Positions 1-6,343 are shown, numbered from the stretch's first letter. The stretch is 7,832 nt of DNA from Clostridiales bacterium (GCA_029098065.1 JAQXNP010000161.1:1-7832), one strand, 5' to 3'. Notes: generated by a model not told the origin, from the letters alone. Made by a program: numbers and translations.

Positions 1-18
1 CCCTTAAAACATTCCCAG

Positions 19-24
19 TATACT
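19..24 (+). promoter_or_regulatory. Possible -10 box for the two-component operon
   Basis: TATACT matches the SigA -10 consensus at five of six bases. A start site about 7 bases downstream would give a leader of roughly 16 bases that still contains the ribosome binding site GAGGTGA (33-39). The -35 box would lie at or beyond the left edge of the window, so it cannot be checked. No gene is visible in positions 1-46. Confidence 0.25.
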
Positions 25-46
25 CAGACCATGAGGTGACCGGCAT

Positions 47-745
47 ATGTACAACATTCTCATCTGTGACGATGACAGGGACATTGTCTCCGCTCTGGAC
101 ATCTATCTCTCCAGCGAAGGATACCAGACATTTCTTGCCTACGACGGCCAGCAGGCTCTCCGGATGGTGCAGGAAAATGACATCCATCTTATTCTCATGG
201 ATGTGATGATGCCAAACCTGGACGGTATCCGGGCCACAGCCCGGCTGCGGGAGAGCTGCAATGTGCCCATCATTCTCCTCACCGCCAAAAGCGAGGATGC
301 CGACAAAGTGCTGGGACTCAACATCGGGGCCGACGACTATGTGACCAAGCCGTTCAACCCCATGGAAGTGATGGCCCGGGTCAAAAGCCAGCTGAGGCGT
401 TACACCACCCTGGGCGGCCGGAACATCTCCGGTCAGGATGACGGGCTGCTGAAAAACGGCGGCATCGCCATGGACGACGCCGCCAAAACCGTCACGGTGG
501 ACGGCGAACCGGTGAACCTGACTCCGCTGGAATTCAGCATCCTCCGGCTGCTGCTCCGTCATCCCGGGCAGGTGTTCTCCACCGCTCAGATTTACGAGCA
601 GGTGTGGAACGACCCGGCCTACGGCTCGGAGAACACGGTGGCCGTCCATATCCGCCACCTGCGGGAAAAGCTGGAGATTGACCCCGGAAACCCCCGGTAC
701 ATCAAGGTCGTATGGGGACTGGGCTACAAAATGGAGAAGATCTGA
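47..745 (+). CDS. OmpR/PhoB-family response regulator
   Basis: This 232-residue DNA-binding response regulator takes a phosphoryl group from its partner kinase and then binds promoter DNA. The receiver domain covers about residues 1-118. It shows the acidic cluster D8-D10, the phospho-acceptor D52 in LILMDVMMP, T79 in IILLTAK and K101 in VTKPF. The C-terminal winged-helix domain covers about residues 138-232, with the typical LTPLEFSILRLLL and GLGYK motifs. Length and order fit the family exactly. The ATG start follows GAGGTGA (33-39). Its stop at 743-745 directly abuts the ATG of the sensor kinase, so the two are a translationally coupled pair. The target genes cannot be told from this window. 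VanR-like regulators have the same layout, but nothing here points to glycopeptide resistance. Confidence 0.95.
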   Translation: MYNILICDDDRDIVSALDIYLSSEGYQTFLAYDGQQALRMVQENDIHLILMDVMMPNLDGIRATARLRESCNVPIILLTAKSEDADKVLGLNIGADDYVTKPFNPMEVMARVKSQLRRYTTLGGRNISGQDDGLLKNGGIAMDDAAKTVTVDGEPVNLTPLEFSILRLLLRHPGQVFSTAQIYEQVWNDPAYGSENTVAVHIRHLREKLEIDPGNPRYIKVVWGLGYKMEKI

Positions 746-2782
746 ATGGTAAAACATGATTTTCGGGAGCGGGCGTGGGTCAAGGCCATCGCCGTTGTGC
801 TCTTTATCGCCTGCGGCGTGGGGGCCTGCTTCAGCTGGATCTACTGCGCCATCTACTGGAACGATCTGTTCGGCGCCGCGGACTACACCAGTTCCCCCGC
901 CTACGTGCAGGCCATGAACAATCAATACGGCCGGCTGATGGAGCTGTGCCGCTACGAAGAATCGCTCCGCGCCGGCAAAACCCTGAGCTATCTGCAGGAG
1001 CAGGATTACCAGACATGCAGGTCCGAGCTGTCCTCCGACGCCACCAACTTCCGCTACATCGTCCGGGACAACGCCACCGGCGAGATCCTCTTCAGCTCCA
1101 TGGGGGAAACCAGTATGGACAATGTGTCCGAGGTCCATCTGGCCTCCCGGGACTGGGGCGAGCAGTGGTTCTATACCGAGTATGACAGCGGGGATGGGAT
1201 GTACCATTACTACGACGCCTATGGCGACCTCATCCACATCTCCGCCAGCCCCGACGATGATTTCCTCACCCCCACGGATCTCGCCATCGAGTTCGGGGTC
1301 GATAAAAACCTACCGGTATCCGATGGCTTTTCCCAGGCCCAGGCCGCCTATGTCCGGGGAGATGTCCGCTTCCTTTACGCCGCTGCCTCCTTCACCGCCG
1401 GACTTCTGATCCTGGCCGTCTTTCTCCTGTGCTGCGCTGGGCACCGGAGGGACTGCGACGGCTTTGTGCTCAACTGGCAGGACCGGATCCCCTATGACCT
1501 CTATCTGGCCCTCTCCCTCACCGCCCTCATTCTCTGTGCCTGTGTGGTAGTGTCGGAGTTGGATGTGCTGTACGACTCCTATTTCCAACTCCCCAGCTCC
1601 CATTTCCCACAATTCCTGCTGTGTGTCCTGCTTACGGCGGTCTTTTTTGCCCTGGCCTCGGCTCTCCTGATGACCACCGCCAGCCGTCTCAAGGCCCGCG
1701 TGATCCTGCGCAACACCCTCATCTGGCGGCTGCTGTGCCTGCTGGGCCGTGGGGTCCGGCGGATCGCCCGGGGGCTGAGAAGCTGGGGCGGCGCCGTGTT
1801 CGGGAACTGGAGCCTCACCCGGCGGGCAGTGCTGGGCTTTCTCCTCTATTTGCTGGGCACGGTACTCACCGCTCTCACTGTGATTCTCATCCCCTTCTAT
1901 CAGGGGGCAGTGCTGTTCCTGCTCTGCCGGTGGATCAGGCAGTGGAACGCCGTCCGCGCCGGCACCCGGGCCATTGTAGGCGGGCAGCCGGACACCGTCA
2001 TTGATACCGCCGGGATGAAGTTCTTCCCCGACCTCCGGGAGCACGCCGAACAGCTCAATGACCTGGGCGGCGCCATCAACTCCGCCGTGGAGGAGCGGAT
2101 GAAATCGGAGCGGATGAAGGCCGAGCTCATCACCAACGTCTCCCACGACCTGAAGACGCCGCTGACCTCTATCATCAACTACGTGGATCTGCTGAAAAAA
2201 GAGGATATCCAGAATGAGACCGCACGGGAATACATCGATGTGCTGGATCGGAAGAGCCAGCGGCTGAAAAAGCTCACCGAGGATCTGGTGGAGGCCTCCA
2301 AGGCGTCCACGGGAGCTCTGGCGGTCAACCGGGAACGCCTGGGGGTGGCCCAGCTGATCCATCAGGCTCTGGGCGAATACGCGGAGCGGTTTTCCGCCGC
2401 CTCCCTCACCCCGGTGGTGTCCCTGCCCGAGGACGAGGTTTTTGTCAGCGCCGACGGCTGCCATCTCTGGCGTGTTCTGGACAACCTGATGGGCAACTGC
2501 GTCAAATACGCCATGCCCGGCACCCGGGTGTATCTGGACGCGGCAGCCTGGGACGGACACGTGGTCATCTCCATCAAAAACATCTCGGCCCTGCCGCTGA
2601 ACATCCCGCCCGAACAGCTCATGGAGCGCTTTGTCCGCGGGGACGAAAGCCGCACCACCGAGGGCTCCGGCCTGGGGCTGTCCATCGCCCGGAGCCTCAC
2701 CGAGCTCCAGGGCGGGACCTTCCGGCTGGAGGTGGACGGAGACCTTTTCAAGGCCGTGCTCTCTTTTCCCCAGATCCCATAA
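746..2782 (+). CDS. Multi-pass membrane sensor histidine kinase
   Basis: This 678-residue kinase partners the regulator upstream. A first membrane segment lies near residues 13-36 and is followed by an extracytoplasmic sensor region (about 40-205). Further membrane segments lie near 208-230, 251-271, 290-310 and 362-394, and a basic loop lies at about 316-358. A linker and helix (about 430-462) lead to the HisKA site, H467 in NVSHDLKTPLTS. The ATPase domain has an N box with N580 and N584 and a G2 box GSGLGLSIA (640 on). The usual DxGxG G1 box is absent: the equivalent stretch reads ISIKNISALPLNI, a form I recall from VanS-like and other Firmicutes kinases. The protein is long because of the extra membrane helices. 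The start abuts the previous stop (TGAATG), with GGAG (733-736) nine bases upstream. The signal sensed is unknown. Confidence 0.93.
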   Translation: MVKHDFRERAWVKAIAVVLFIACGVGACFSWIYCAIYWNDLFGAADYTSSPAYVQAMNNQYGRLMELCRYEESLRAGKTLSYLQEQDYQTCRSELSSDATNFRYIVRDNATGEILFSSMGETSMDNVSEVHLASRDWGEQWFYTEYDSGDGMYHYYDAYGDLIHISASPDDDFLTPTDLAIEFGVDKNLPVSDGFSQAQAAYVRGDVRFLYAAASFTAGLLILAVFLLCCAGHRRDCDGFVLNWQDRIPYDLYLALSLTALILCACVVVSELDVLYDSYFQLPSSHFPQFLLCVLLTAVFFALASALLMTTASRLKARVILRNTLIWRLLCLLGRGVRRIARGLRSWGGAVFGNWSLTRRAVLGFLLYLLGTVLTALTVILIPFYQGAVLFLLCRWIRQWNAVRAGTRAIVGGQPDTVIDTAGMKFFPDLREHAEQLNDLGGAINSAVEERMKSERMKAELITNVSHDLKTPLTSIINYVDLLKKEDIQNETAREYIDVLDRKSQRLKKLTEDLVEASKASTGALAVNRERLGVAQLIHQALGEYAERFSAASLTPVVSLPEDEVFVSADGCHLWRVLDNLMGNCVKYAMPGTRVYLDAAAWDGHVVISIKNISALPLNIPPEQLMERFVRGDESRTTEGSGLGLSIARSLTELQGGTFRLEVDGDLFKAVLSFPQIP

Positions 2783-2788
2783 ATCAAG

Positions 2789-2822
2789 CAGGCCCCGGCG
2801 GGATCACTCCCGCCGGGGCCTG
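2789..2822. terminator. Shared two-way terminator between kinase and degV
   Basis: The arms 2789-2803 (CAGGCCCCGGCGGGA) and 2808-2822 form a perfect 15-bp stem with a TCAC loop. It sits in the 52-bp gap between two convergent genes, so it can stop transcripts from both sides. The T-tracts are weak on both strands (TCCGTTCC on plus, CTTGATTT on minus), so strength rests on the very stable stem. Confidence 0.75.
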
Positions 2823-2834
2823 TCCGTTCCATAT

Positions 2835-3698
2835 TCAGTCCAGCAGCTGGATGGCCGCGCCCAGCATCCCCTTGCCCACGTAAGTGGCCAGAGTGCCGTC
2901 CATCCTGGCGCTCCAGATCTTCCGGCAGCCGGGGATGGCCGTCTGAATCTCCCGCTCCAGTTCCTTCATTCCCTCCAGATTTCCGCCGTTCTCCACACCC
3001 AGGTTGAAGACCTTATGATCCCCCAGGTGGGCCTTCACCAGGTCGATGAGCTTCCCGGGGACCTGCCGGCTCCCCCGGACCTTGGCCACGCTGGTGAGCT
3101 GGCCGTCGTTGCTGAACCCCACCAGAGGCTTGATGTTCAGCAGCGTCCCCGTCAGCGCCGTAATTTTGCCGATGCGGCCGCCCTTCTGCAGAAATTCCAG
3201 AGTGTCCACTGAAAAGTAGGGATGGGTGTCCCGGAGGAGCTGGGGAATGCGCCGGTGGATCAGGGTATCCCAGCTCATGCCCTGCTGGATATCATCCCAG
3301 ACCTGAAGGACCACCATGCCGATTCCCAGGGCGCCGCTCCTGGTATCAAAGGGCACCGCCTCCAGATCCCGGCGCTCCATGCACTGCAGGCGGATCATAT
3401 TATAAGTTCCGGACAATCCGGAGGACAGAGGCAGGGCCACCACCCGGCGGTAGCCGTCATCCCGGATCCGGTCCAGGGTCTCGGCCACCCGCAGCATATC
3501 GGGCAGGGATGTGCGGGGCAGTTCTCCCATCGCCTGACGGCGGTAAACCTCATCGGCATCGATGTCCTCCCCATCGCTGTAATCTCCGTCCACGCAGGAA
3601 ATGCGCAGCGGGACAACATAGATGGGTTTCCCGGCACGATACTCCGCCGACAGGTCGGCACAGGAGTCCACCAGGAAGGCGATCTTTTCAGGATTCAA
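2835..3698 (-). CDS. DegV/FakB-family fatty-acid-binding protein
   Basis: This 287-residue cytoplasmic DegV-family protein has the usual family length. Proteins of this family bind one fatty acid; characterised members (FakB) present it to the kinase FakA for phosphorylation and entry into phospholipid synthesis. Visible motifs are DSCADL (11-16, usually DSTADL), TSLP (63-66), LSSGLSGTY (91-99) and DTLEFLQKGGRIGK (165-178). The C-terminal motif reads GTLATYVGKGMLGAA (268-282), with Y273 where many members have histidine. The start is TTG. GGAGGT (complement of 3706-3711) lies eight bases before it, and the in-frame ATG upstream meets a TGA at once. The gene diverges from a TetR regulator and shares its control region, which suggests co-regulation. 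No fakA is in view, so a role with FakA is an inference. Lipid choice cannot be read from sequence. Confidence 0.92.
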   Translation of the reverse strand: MNPEKIAFLVDSCADLSAEYRAGKPIYVVPLRISCVDGDYSDGEDIDADEVYRRQAMGELPRTSLPDMLRVAETLDRIRDDGYRRVVALPLSSGLSGTYNMIRLQCMERRDLEAVPFDTRSGALGIGMVVLQVWDDIQQGMSWDTLIHRRIPQLLRDTHPYFSVDTLEFLQKGGRIGKITALTGTLLNIKPLVGFSNDGQLTSVAKVRGSRQVPGKLIDLVKAHLGDHKVFNLGVENGGNLEGMKELEREIQTAIPGCRKIWSARMDGTLATYVGKGMLGAAIQLLD

Positions 3699-3705
3699 TC
3701 AAAAT

Positions 3706-3711
3706 ACCTCC
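3706..3711 (-). promoter_or_regulatory. Ribosome binding site that fixes the degV TTG start
   Basis: On the minus strand this reads GGAGGT, a near-perfect Shine-Dalgarno sequence, with eight bases before the TTG at 3698-3696. The in-frame ATG at 3713-3711 reaches TGA after four codons, so only the TTG can start the protein. Confidence 0.85.
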
Positions 3712-3716
3712 ATCGG

Positions 3717-3745
3717 TTGACACCGGCCCGGCGTCACCGTATAAT
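3717..3745 (+). promoter_or_regulatory. Perfect SigA promoter for tetR
   Basis: TTGACA (3717-3722) and TATAAT (3740-3745) are separated by exactly 17 bases, a full 12 of 12 consensus match. The predicted transcript start is near 3752, giving a tetR leader of about 80 bases. The -35 box lies only six bases from the degV ribosome binding site on the other strand. A promoter this strong on a regulator gene usually needs a repressor to hold it down. Confidence 0.88.
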
Positions 3746-3762
3746 AATTAGCAGCAATAAAT

Positions 3763-3779
3763 AGATAACAATGTTATGT
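3763..3779. promoter_or_regulatory. Palindrome, likely TetR operator
   Basis: The core ATAACA-A-TGTTAT (3765-3777) is a perfect inverted repeat around A3771. One further symmetric pair outside it gives a 17-bp imperfect palindrome, AGATAACAATGTTATGT. It lies between the predicted start sites of the two facing promoters, just downstream of each. A bound dimer could block both promoters at once. TetR proteins commonly bind 15-20 bp palindromes in the shared region next to their own gene; assigning this site to the adjacent TetR is an inference from position. Confidence 0.65.
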
Positions 3780-3792
3780 CACGCCGCCCATT

Positions 3793-3821
3793 ATTATAGT
3801 CGGCAAAATCTGGTCTGTCAA
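3793..3821 (-). promoter_or_regulatory. Perfect SigA promoter for degV
   Basis: On the minus strand, TTGACA (3821-3816) and TATAAT (3798-3793) are separated by exactly 17 bases, again a 12 of 12 match. The predicted start is near 3786, giving a leader of about 88 bases for degV. The -35 box overlaps the start of the tetR ribosome binding site (3820-3826). This promoter faces the tetR promoter, so the first 35 or so bases of the two transcripts are complementary. Confidence 0.88.
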
Positions 3822-3826
3822 GGAGG
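3820..3826 (+). promoter_or_regulatory. Ribosome binding site that fixes the tetR TTG start
   Basis: AAGGAGG is a full Shine-Dalgarno match, with seven bases between it and the TTG at 3834-3836. Longer reading frames that start upstream, such as the one from TTA-rich sequence near 3771, would begin inside the palindrome and have no ribosome binding site. Confidence 0.85.
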
Positions 3827-3833
3827 GAGAGTC

Positions 3834-4424
3834 TTGGATTATCAAACCCGCCGTCAGCTTCAGTCCGACCACACCCGCCGGGCCATTCTGGACGCCGCCG
3901 CCAAACTCACCAAGGAAAAGGGATTTGAAAAGGTGAGCGTCCGGGATATCTGCCGCTGCGCCGGCGTGACCACCGGGGCGTTTTACCACCATTTCGCCTC
4001 GAAAGAGGACTTGCTCAATCAGGGCTTTGCCTCCATGGACGCTTTCATGGAGCGCACGCTGGAGGGCAGCGAAACGCTGCCCCCCCTGGAACGGCTGGAA
4101 AAGCTGCTGAGGCTCTACGCCGCCTTTATGGAAGATCAGGGATGGGAAACTGTGGCCCTCTACTACGGCCGCCGTCTGGCCGATCCGGCCGCCGAGTCCA
4201 TGTCGCCCAGCCGCTATACCCTCCGGGCCATGGCCGACTGTCTGAACACCTTGGCCCGGCAGGGCATTCTCTCGCCCGATTACGCCCCCCAGTGGACGGC
4301 GGAGTTCCTGTTCCGGCATTTTCGGGGTGTGGTCATCGACTGGATCCTCCATCGGGGCTCCTATCCATTATGGCCCAGATTGAATCAGGATTATCAGCTT
4401 TTCAACAAAGCTTTTCGGGCGTAG
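3834..4424 (+). CDS. TetR/AcrR-family transcriptional regulator
   Basis: With the TTG start at 3834 the protein has 196 residues, normal for TetR regulators. The N-terminal helix-turn-helix domain covers about residues 14-60: RRAILDAAAKLTKEKGFEKV, then VRDICRCAGVTTGAFYHHF and SKEDLL, a textbook TetR signature. The C-terminal part (about 65-196) is an all-helical ligand and dimer domain with no recognisable subfamily motif, so the ligand is unknown. It diverges from degV, and a palindrome lies between the two promoters. The likely role is a repressor of itself and degV, possibly responding to a fatty acid or acyl-CoA; that part is inference. A strong intrinsic terminator follows 35 bases after the stop. 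The start was chosen because of AAGGAGG seven bases upstream. Confidence 0.92.
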   Translation: MDYQTRRQLQSDHTRRAILDAAAKLTKEKGFEKVSVRDICRCAGVTTGAFYHHFASKEDLLNQGFASMDAFMERTLEGSETLPPLERLEKLLRLYAAFMEDQGWETVALYYGRRLADPAAESMSPSRYTLRAMADCLNTLARQGILSPDYAPQWTAEFLFRHFRGVVIDWILHRGSYPLWPRLNQDYQLFNKAFRA

Positions 4425-4459
4425 CGCGTCTGTTTTCCTCCTCCGCACATAAATCCATG

Positions 4460-4496
4460 CCCCCGCCTCATAGTGTTGAGGCGGGGGTGATTTTTT
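4460..4496 (+). terminator. Intrinsic terminator of tetR overlapping the ylbJ start
   Basis: The arms CCCCCGCCTCA (4460-4470) and 4477-4487 form a perfect 11-bp stem with a six-base loop. TGA and then six Ts (4491-4496) follow. This is a classic rho-independent terminator for tetR. Unusually, the right arm carries the GGGGG of the next gene's ribosome binding site, and the last two Ts belong to its TTG start codon. The hairpin could therefore also act as an attenuator or translation block for ylbJ. Confidence 0.85.
4483..4491 (+). promoter_or_regulatory. ylbJ ribosome binding site inside the terminator stem
   Basis: GGGGGTGAT differs at one base from GGAGGTGAT, the sequence complementary to the 16S rRNA tail. 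Seven bases separate the GGGGG core from the TTG at 4495-4497. The core is fully base-paired when the 4460-4487 hairpin forms, so ribosome access needs the hairpin to open. Confidence 0.7.
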
Positions 4497-5664
4497 GAGC
4501 CGACTGCTGTCCAGACAGGCTGTACGGGAGATCCTGACCGGAGCCGCCCTGCTGTGCTGCGCCCTGGCCCTGGTCTGCTGGCCCAGAGAGGTCTCCGCCT
4601 CTGTGAAAAGCGGTCTGGAGCTTTGCTACAATGTCATCATCCCGTCTCTGTTCCCGTTTTTTATCCTCACCTCTCTGGTCATCTCCCTGGGACTGGCCGG
4701 TTATCTGGGCCGGCTTCTGGAACCTGTCATGCGCCCCCTCTTTCTCCTGGGAGGCAGCTGCGCCGCCGTCCTGGCCCTGGGATTCGTGGGAGGCTACCCT
4801 GTGGGGGCCCGGGCCGCCCTCACCCTCTATGAATCCGGCCAGTGCAGCAAAACCGAGGCGGAACGGCTTCTGGCCTTCTGCAACAACTCCGGCCCCGCCT
4901 TTATTCTGGGGGTGGTGGGAGCGGGAGTCTTTGCCGACAGCCGGGTGGGGGTGCTTCTCTGCCTCACCCACGCCGCCGCGTCGATCTGCGTCGGTCTCCT
5001 CTTCCGGTTTTACCGTTGGAGGGATCCCGCCTCCCGCTCGGAGCGGGTCGTCCGCCCCATCGCGGTCCAGCGGTTTTCCGCCGCCTTCACATCGGCGGTA
5101 AAGGACGCCCTGCAGTCCATTTTGAATATCTGTGCGTTTGTGGTCTGCTTCACCGTCATCATCCAGCTCTGTTTCCGCTCCGGCATCCTCCCCGCTCTGG
5201 CGGGGCTGCTGGGAGAGGCTCTGGCTCCCCTTGGCTTCACCCCGGTGTGGGCCGAACGTCTCCTCACCGGAGCGCTGGAGATCTCCTCCGGCGTGTGGTC
5301 TTTGGCGGGGGAGGGCTCCCTCTCCGGCCGGGTCTCCATGGCCGCTTTCATGCTGGGCTGGGCCGGGGTGTCCGTCCACTGTCAGGTCCTCTCCTTTCTG
5401 GGGCAGAGCGGGCTGAACGTCCGCACCTATATCGGGGGGAAATTCCTCCACGGACTCATCTCCGCAGCCCTCATCGCCGGACTCTTCCGGCTGTTCCCCC
5501 AGGACGGGGCCGTGTCATCCTACCTGGCCTGGCAGGTGGCCGGCATCGCCGCCACAGATTTCCACACCGCTCTCACTGTATCCACCGCGGCCGCCTGGGT
5601 CATTTTTCTGGCTTTCCTGGCCGCCGCCGCGGCGGGCATCAGAAAGGCCCGGCGGCGGACCTGA
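4495..5664 (+). CDS. ylbJ: YlbJ/SpoVV-like sporulation integral membrane protein
   Basis: This 389-residue polytopic membrane protein belongs to the nucleoside-recognition (Gate) domain superfamily. Membrane segments are seen near residues 12-30, 44-68, 85-104, 133-148, 152-172, 207-228, 283-301, 318-334 and 362-381. Motifs that suggest the YlbJ group are GGYPVGA (99-105), FCNNSGPAFI (128-137), GALEISSGV (259-267) and GWAGVSVHCQV (288-298). In Bacillus subtilis, YlbJ (SpoVV) is made in the mother cell and is needed to move dipicolinic acid into the forming spore. The length agrees with that family. The start is TTG behind GGGGGTGAT, and both lie in the tetR terminator. I see no convincing promoter of its own between tetR and the hairpin. 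It could instead be a related Gate-domain transporter not tied to sporulation. Confidence 0.8.
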   Translation: MSRLLSRQAVREILTGAALLCCALALVCWPREVSASVKSGLELCYNVIIPSLFPFFILTSLVISLGLAGYLGRLLEPVMRPLFLLGGSCAAVLALGFVGGYPVGARAALTLYESGQCSKTEAERLLAFCNNSGPAFILGVVGAGVFADSRVGVLLCLTHAAASICVGLLFRFYRWRDPASRSERVVRPIAVQRFSAAFTSAVKDALQSILNICAFVVCFTVIIQLCFRSGILPALAGLLGEALAPLGFTPVWAERLLTGALEISSGVWSLAGEGSLSGRVSMAAFMLGWAGVSVHCQVLSFLGQSGLNVRTYIGGKFLHGLISAALIAGLFRLFPQDGAVSSYLAWQVAGIAATDFHTALTVSTAAAWVIFLAFLAAAAAGIRKARRRT

Positions 5665-5678
5665 AGGGAACCAGCGCC

Positions 5679-5717
5679 AAAGGACCGGCCGGCGGATCTC
5701 CGCCGGCCGGTCCTTTT
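5679..5717. terminator. Strong two-way terminator between ylbJ and phosphatidyltransferase
   Basis: Positions 5679-5695 pair perfectly with 5700-5716 to give a 17-bp stem with a four-base loop. The stem ends in AAA/TTT, so it supplies a T run on each strand (TTTT at 5714-5717 on plus, TTT on minus). It lies between convergent genes and can end both transcripts. Its last base overlaps the minus-strand stop codon (5718-5716). Confidence 0.88.
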
Positions 5718-6258
5718 ATGATCTCTCTTTTCCCGTCCGGATCAGATGTCCCTCCTGAACGGCAGCGAAGGCGGCGGCGGCTCCCGCCGGGATCACCGCG
5801 AGATCCGCCGGAATCCGCCCAAGGGCCAGCGGTGTCAGGAAGAGGAGCAGTCCGGTCAGCTTGTTTGCCGGTGTGTGCAGCAATACCGCCTGACGCCGGA
5901 GAACATATCCTGAAATCAGATTGACGGCCCGGATCCCGGCGATCCCGGCAGTCCAGATCCACACCCAGAGCGGAAGCCGAAGCACCGGCAGCAGTTTGAA
6001 CTGGCAGACCCCTGTGAATATCAGATCGGCGGCACTGTCCAGCCGGGCCCCCGCCTCACTTTCCGTGTGGGTTCTTCTGGCCACCGTCCCATCCATCATG
6101 TCCGTCACGCCGCAGAAGAGGTACAGCACAGCAAACCCGGAGGAAAAGGGCTTTGTGAACAGAAGGGCCAGCGACCCGGCGATTCTGGCGGCAGTAATTC
6201 CGTTGGCCAGAGTTATGACGTCCCCCTCCCTTCTTCTCAACTGTTCAGTGTACCGCAT
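5716..6258 (-). CDS. CDP-alcohol phosphatidyltransferase family protein
   Basis: This small membrane enzyme joins a CDP-linked lipid head or tail to an alcohol with release of CMP, a step in phospholipid synthesis. The full family signature D-x2-D-G-x2-A-R-x8-G-x3-D-x3-D is present. Counted from the ATG at 6258 its aspartates are D53, D56, D74 and D78. Hydrophobic segments lie around residues 25-50, 80-115 and 135-170. At 180 residues it is the size of PgsA (phosphatidylglycerophosphate synthase), but PssA or a cardiolipin-type enzyme cannot be excluded, so I give no symbol. The start is doubtful. The ATG used here and the GTG at 6273 have no ribosome binding site. A strong GGGAGG (6230-6225) precedes an ATA codon at 6216, which would give 166 residues starting ITLANGITAARI. 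The gene converges with ylbJ. Confidence 0.85.
   Translation of the reverse strand: MRYTEQLRRREGDVITLANGITAARIAGSLALLFTKPFSSGFAVLYLFCGVTDMMDGTVARRTHTESEAGARLDSAADLIFTGVCQFKLLPVLRLPLWVWIWTAGIAGIRAVNLISGYVLRRQAVLLHTPANKLTGLLLFLTPLALGRIPADLAVIPAGAAAAFAAVQEGHLIRTGKERS
6225..6230 (-). promoter_or_regulatory. Ribosome binding site pointing to a downstream start
   Basis: The minus strand reads AAGGGAGGGGG here, a strong purine-rich Shine-Dalgarno sequence. It lies inside the reading frame if translation starts at 6258. Eight bases downstream is ATA (6216-6214). The nearest usual initiator is a CTG at 6210-6208, 14 bases away. It therefore suggests either a rare ATA start or an over-long frame. Confidence 0.45.
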
Positions 6259-6275
6259 TTGCCCGGTCCGCACAA
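6247..6275 (-). promoter_or_regulatory. Possible promoter of the phosphatidyltransferase gene
   Basis: On the minus strand, TTGTGC (6275-6270) and TACACT (6252-6247) are separated by 17 bases. They match the SigA consensus at three and four of six bases. An A/T tract lies upstream near 6287-6294. The predicted start is near 6240, downstream of both the GTG and ATG candidates, which would support the later start. The match is weak. Confidence 0.35.
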
Positions 6276-6343
6276 GCGGCGCCGGTCAAAATTTGTCTCA
6301 CTCCAAGTGTGGATCGCTCTCCTTTTTAAAATTTTTAACTCGC

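Noticed and set aside
1310..2560. Long minus-strand open frame (416 codons) opposite the sensor kinase
   Set aside because: It is the antisense shadow of a GC-rich gene with clear kinase motifs. It has proline- and glutamine-rich low-complexity content and no family motif.
3771..3833. Longer TetR frame starting before the TTG at 3834
   Set aside because: It would begin inside the palindrome without a ribosome binding site. AAGGAGG at 3820-3826 points to 3834.
4448..4455. CATAAATC as a possible SigE-type -10 box for ylbJ
   Set aside because: It only partly fits the mother-cell sigma consensus as I remember it, and I see no matching -35 element at the right distance.
4468..5451. Minus-strand open frame (327 codons) opposite ylbJ
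   Set aside because: It has biased glycine, glutamine and aspartate content and no domain. The plus strand encodes a membrane protein with recognisable motifs.
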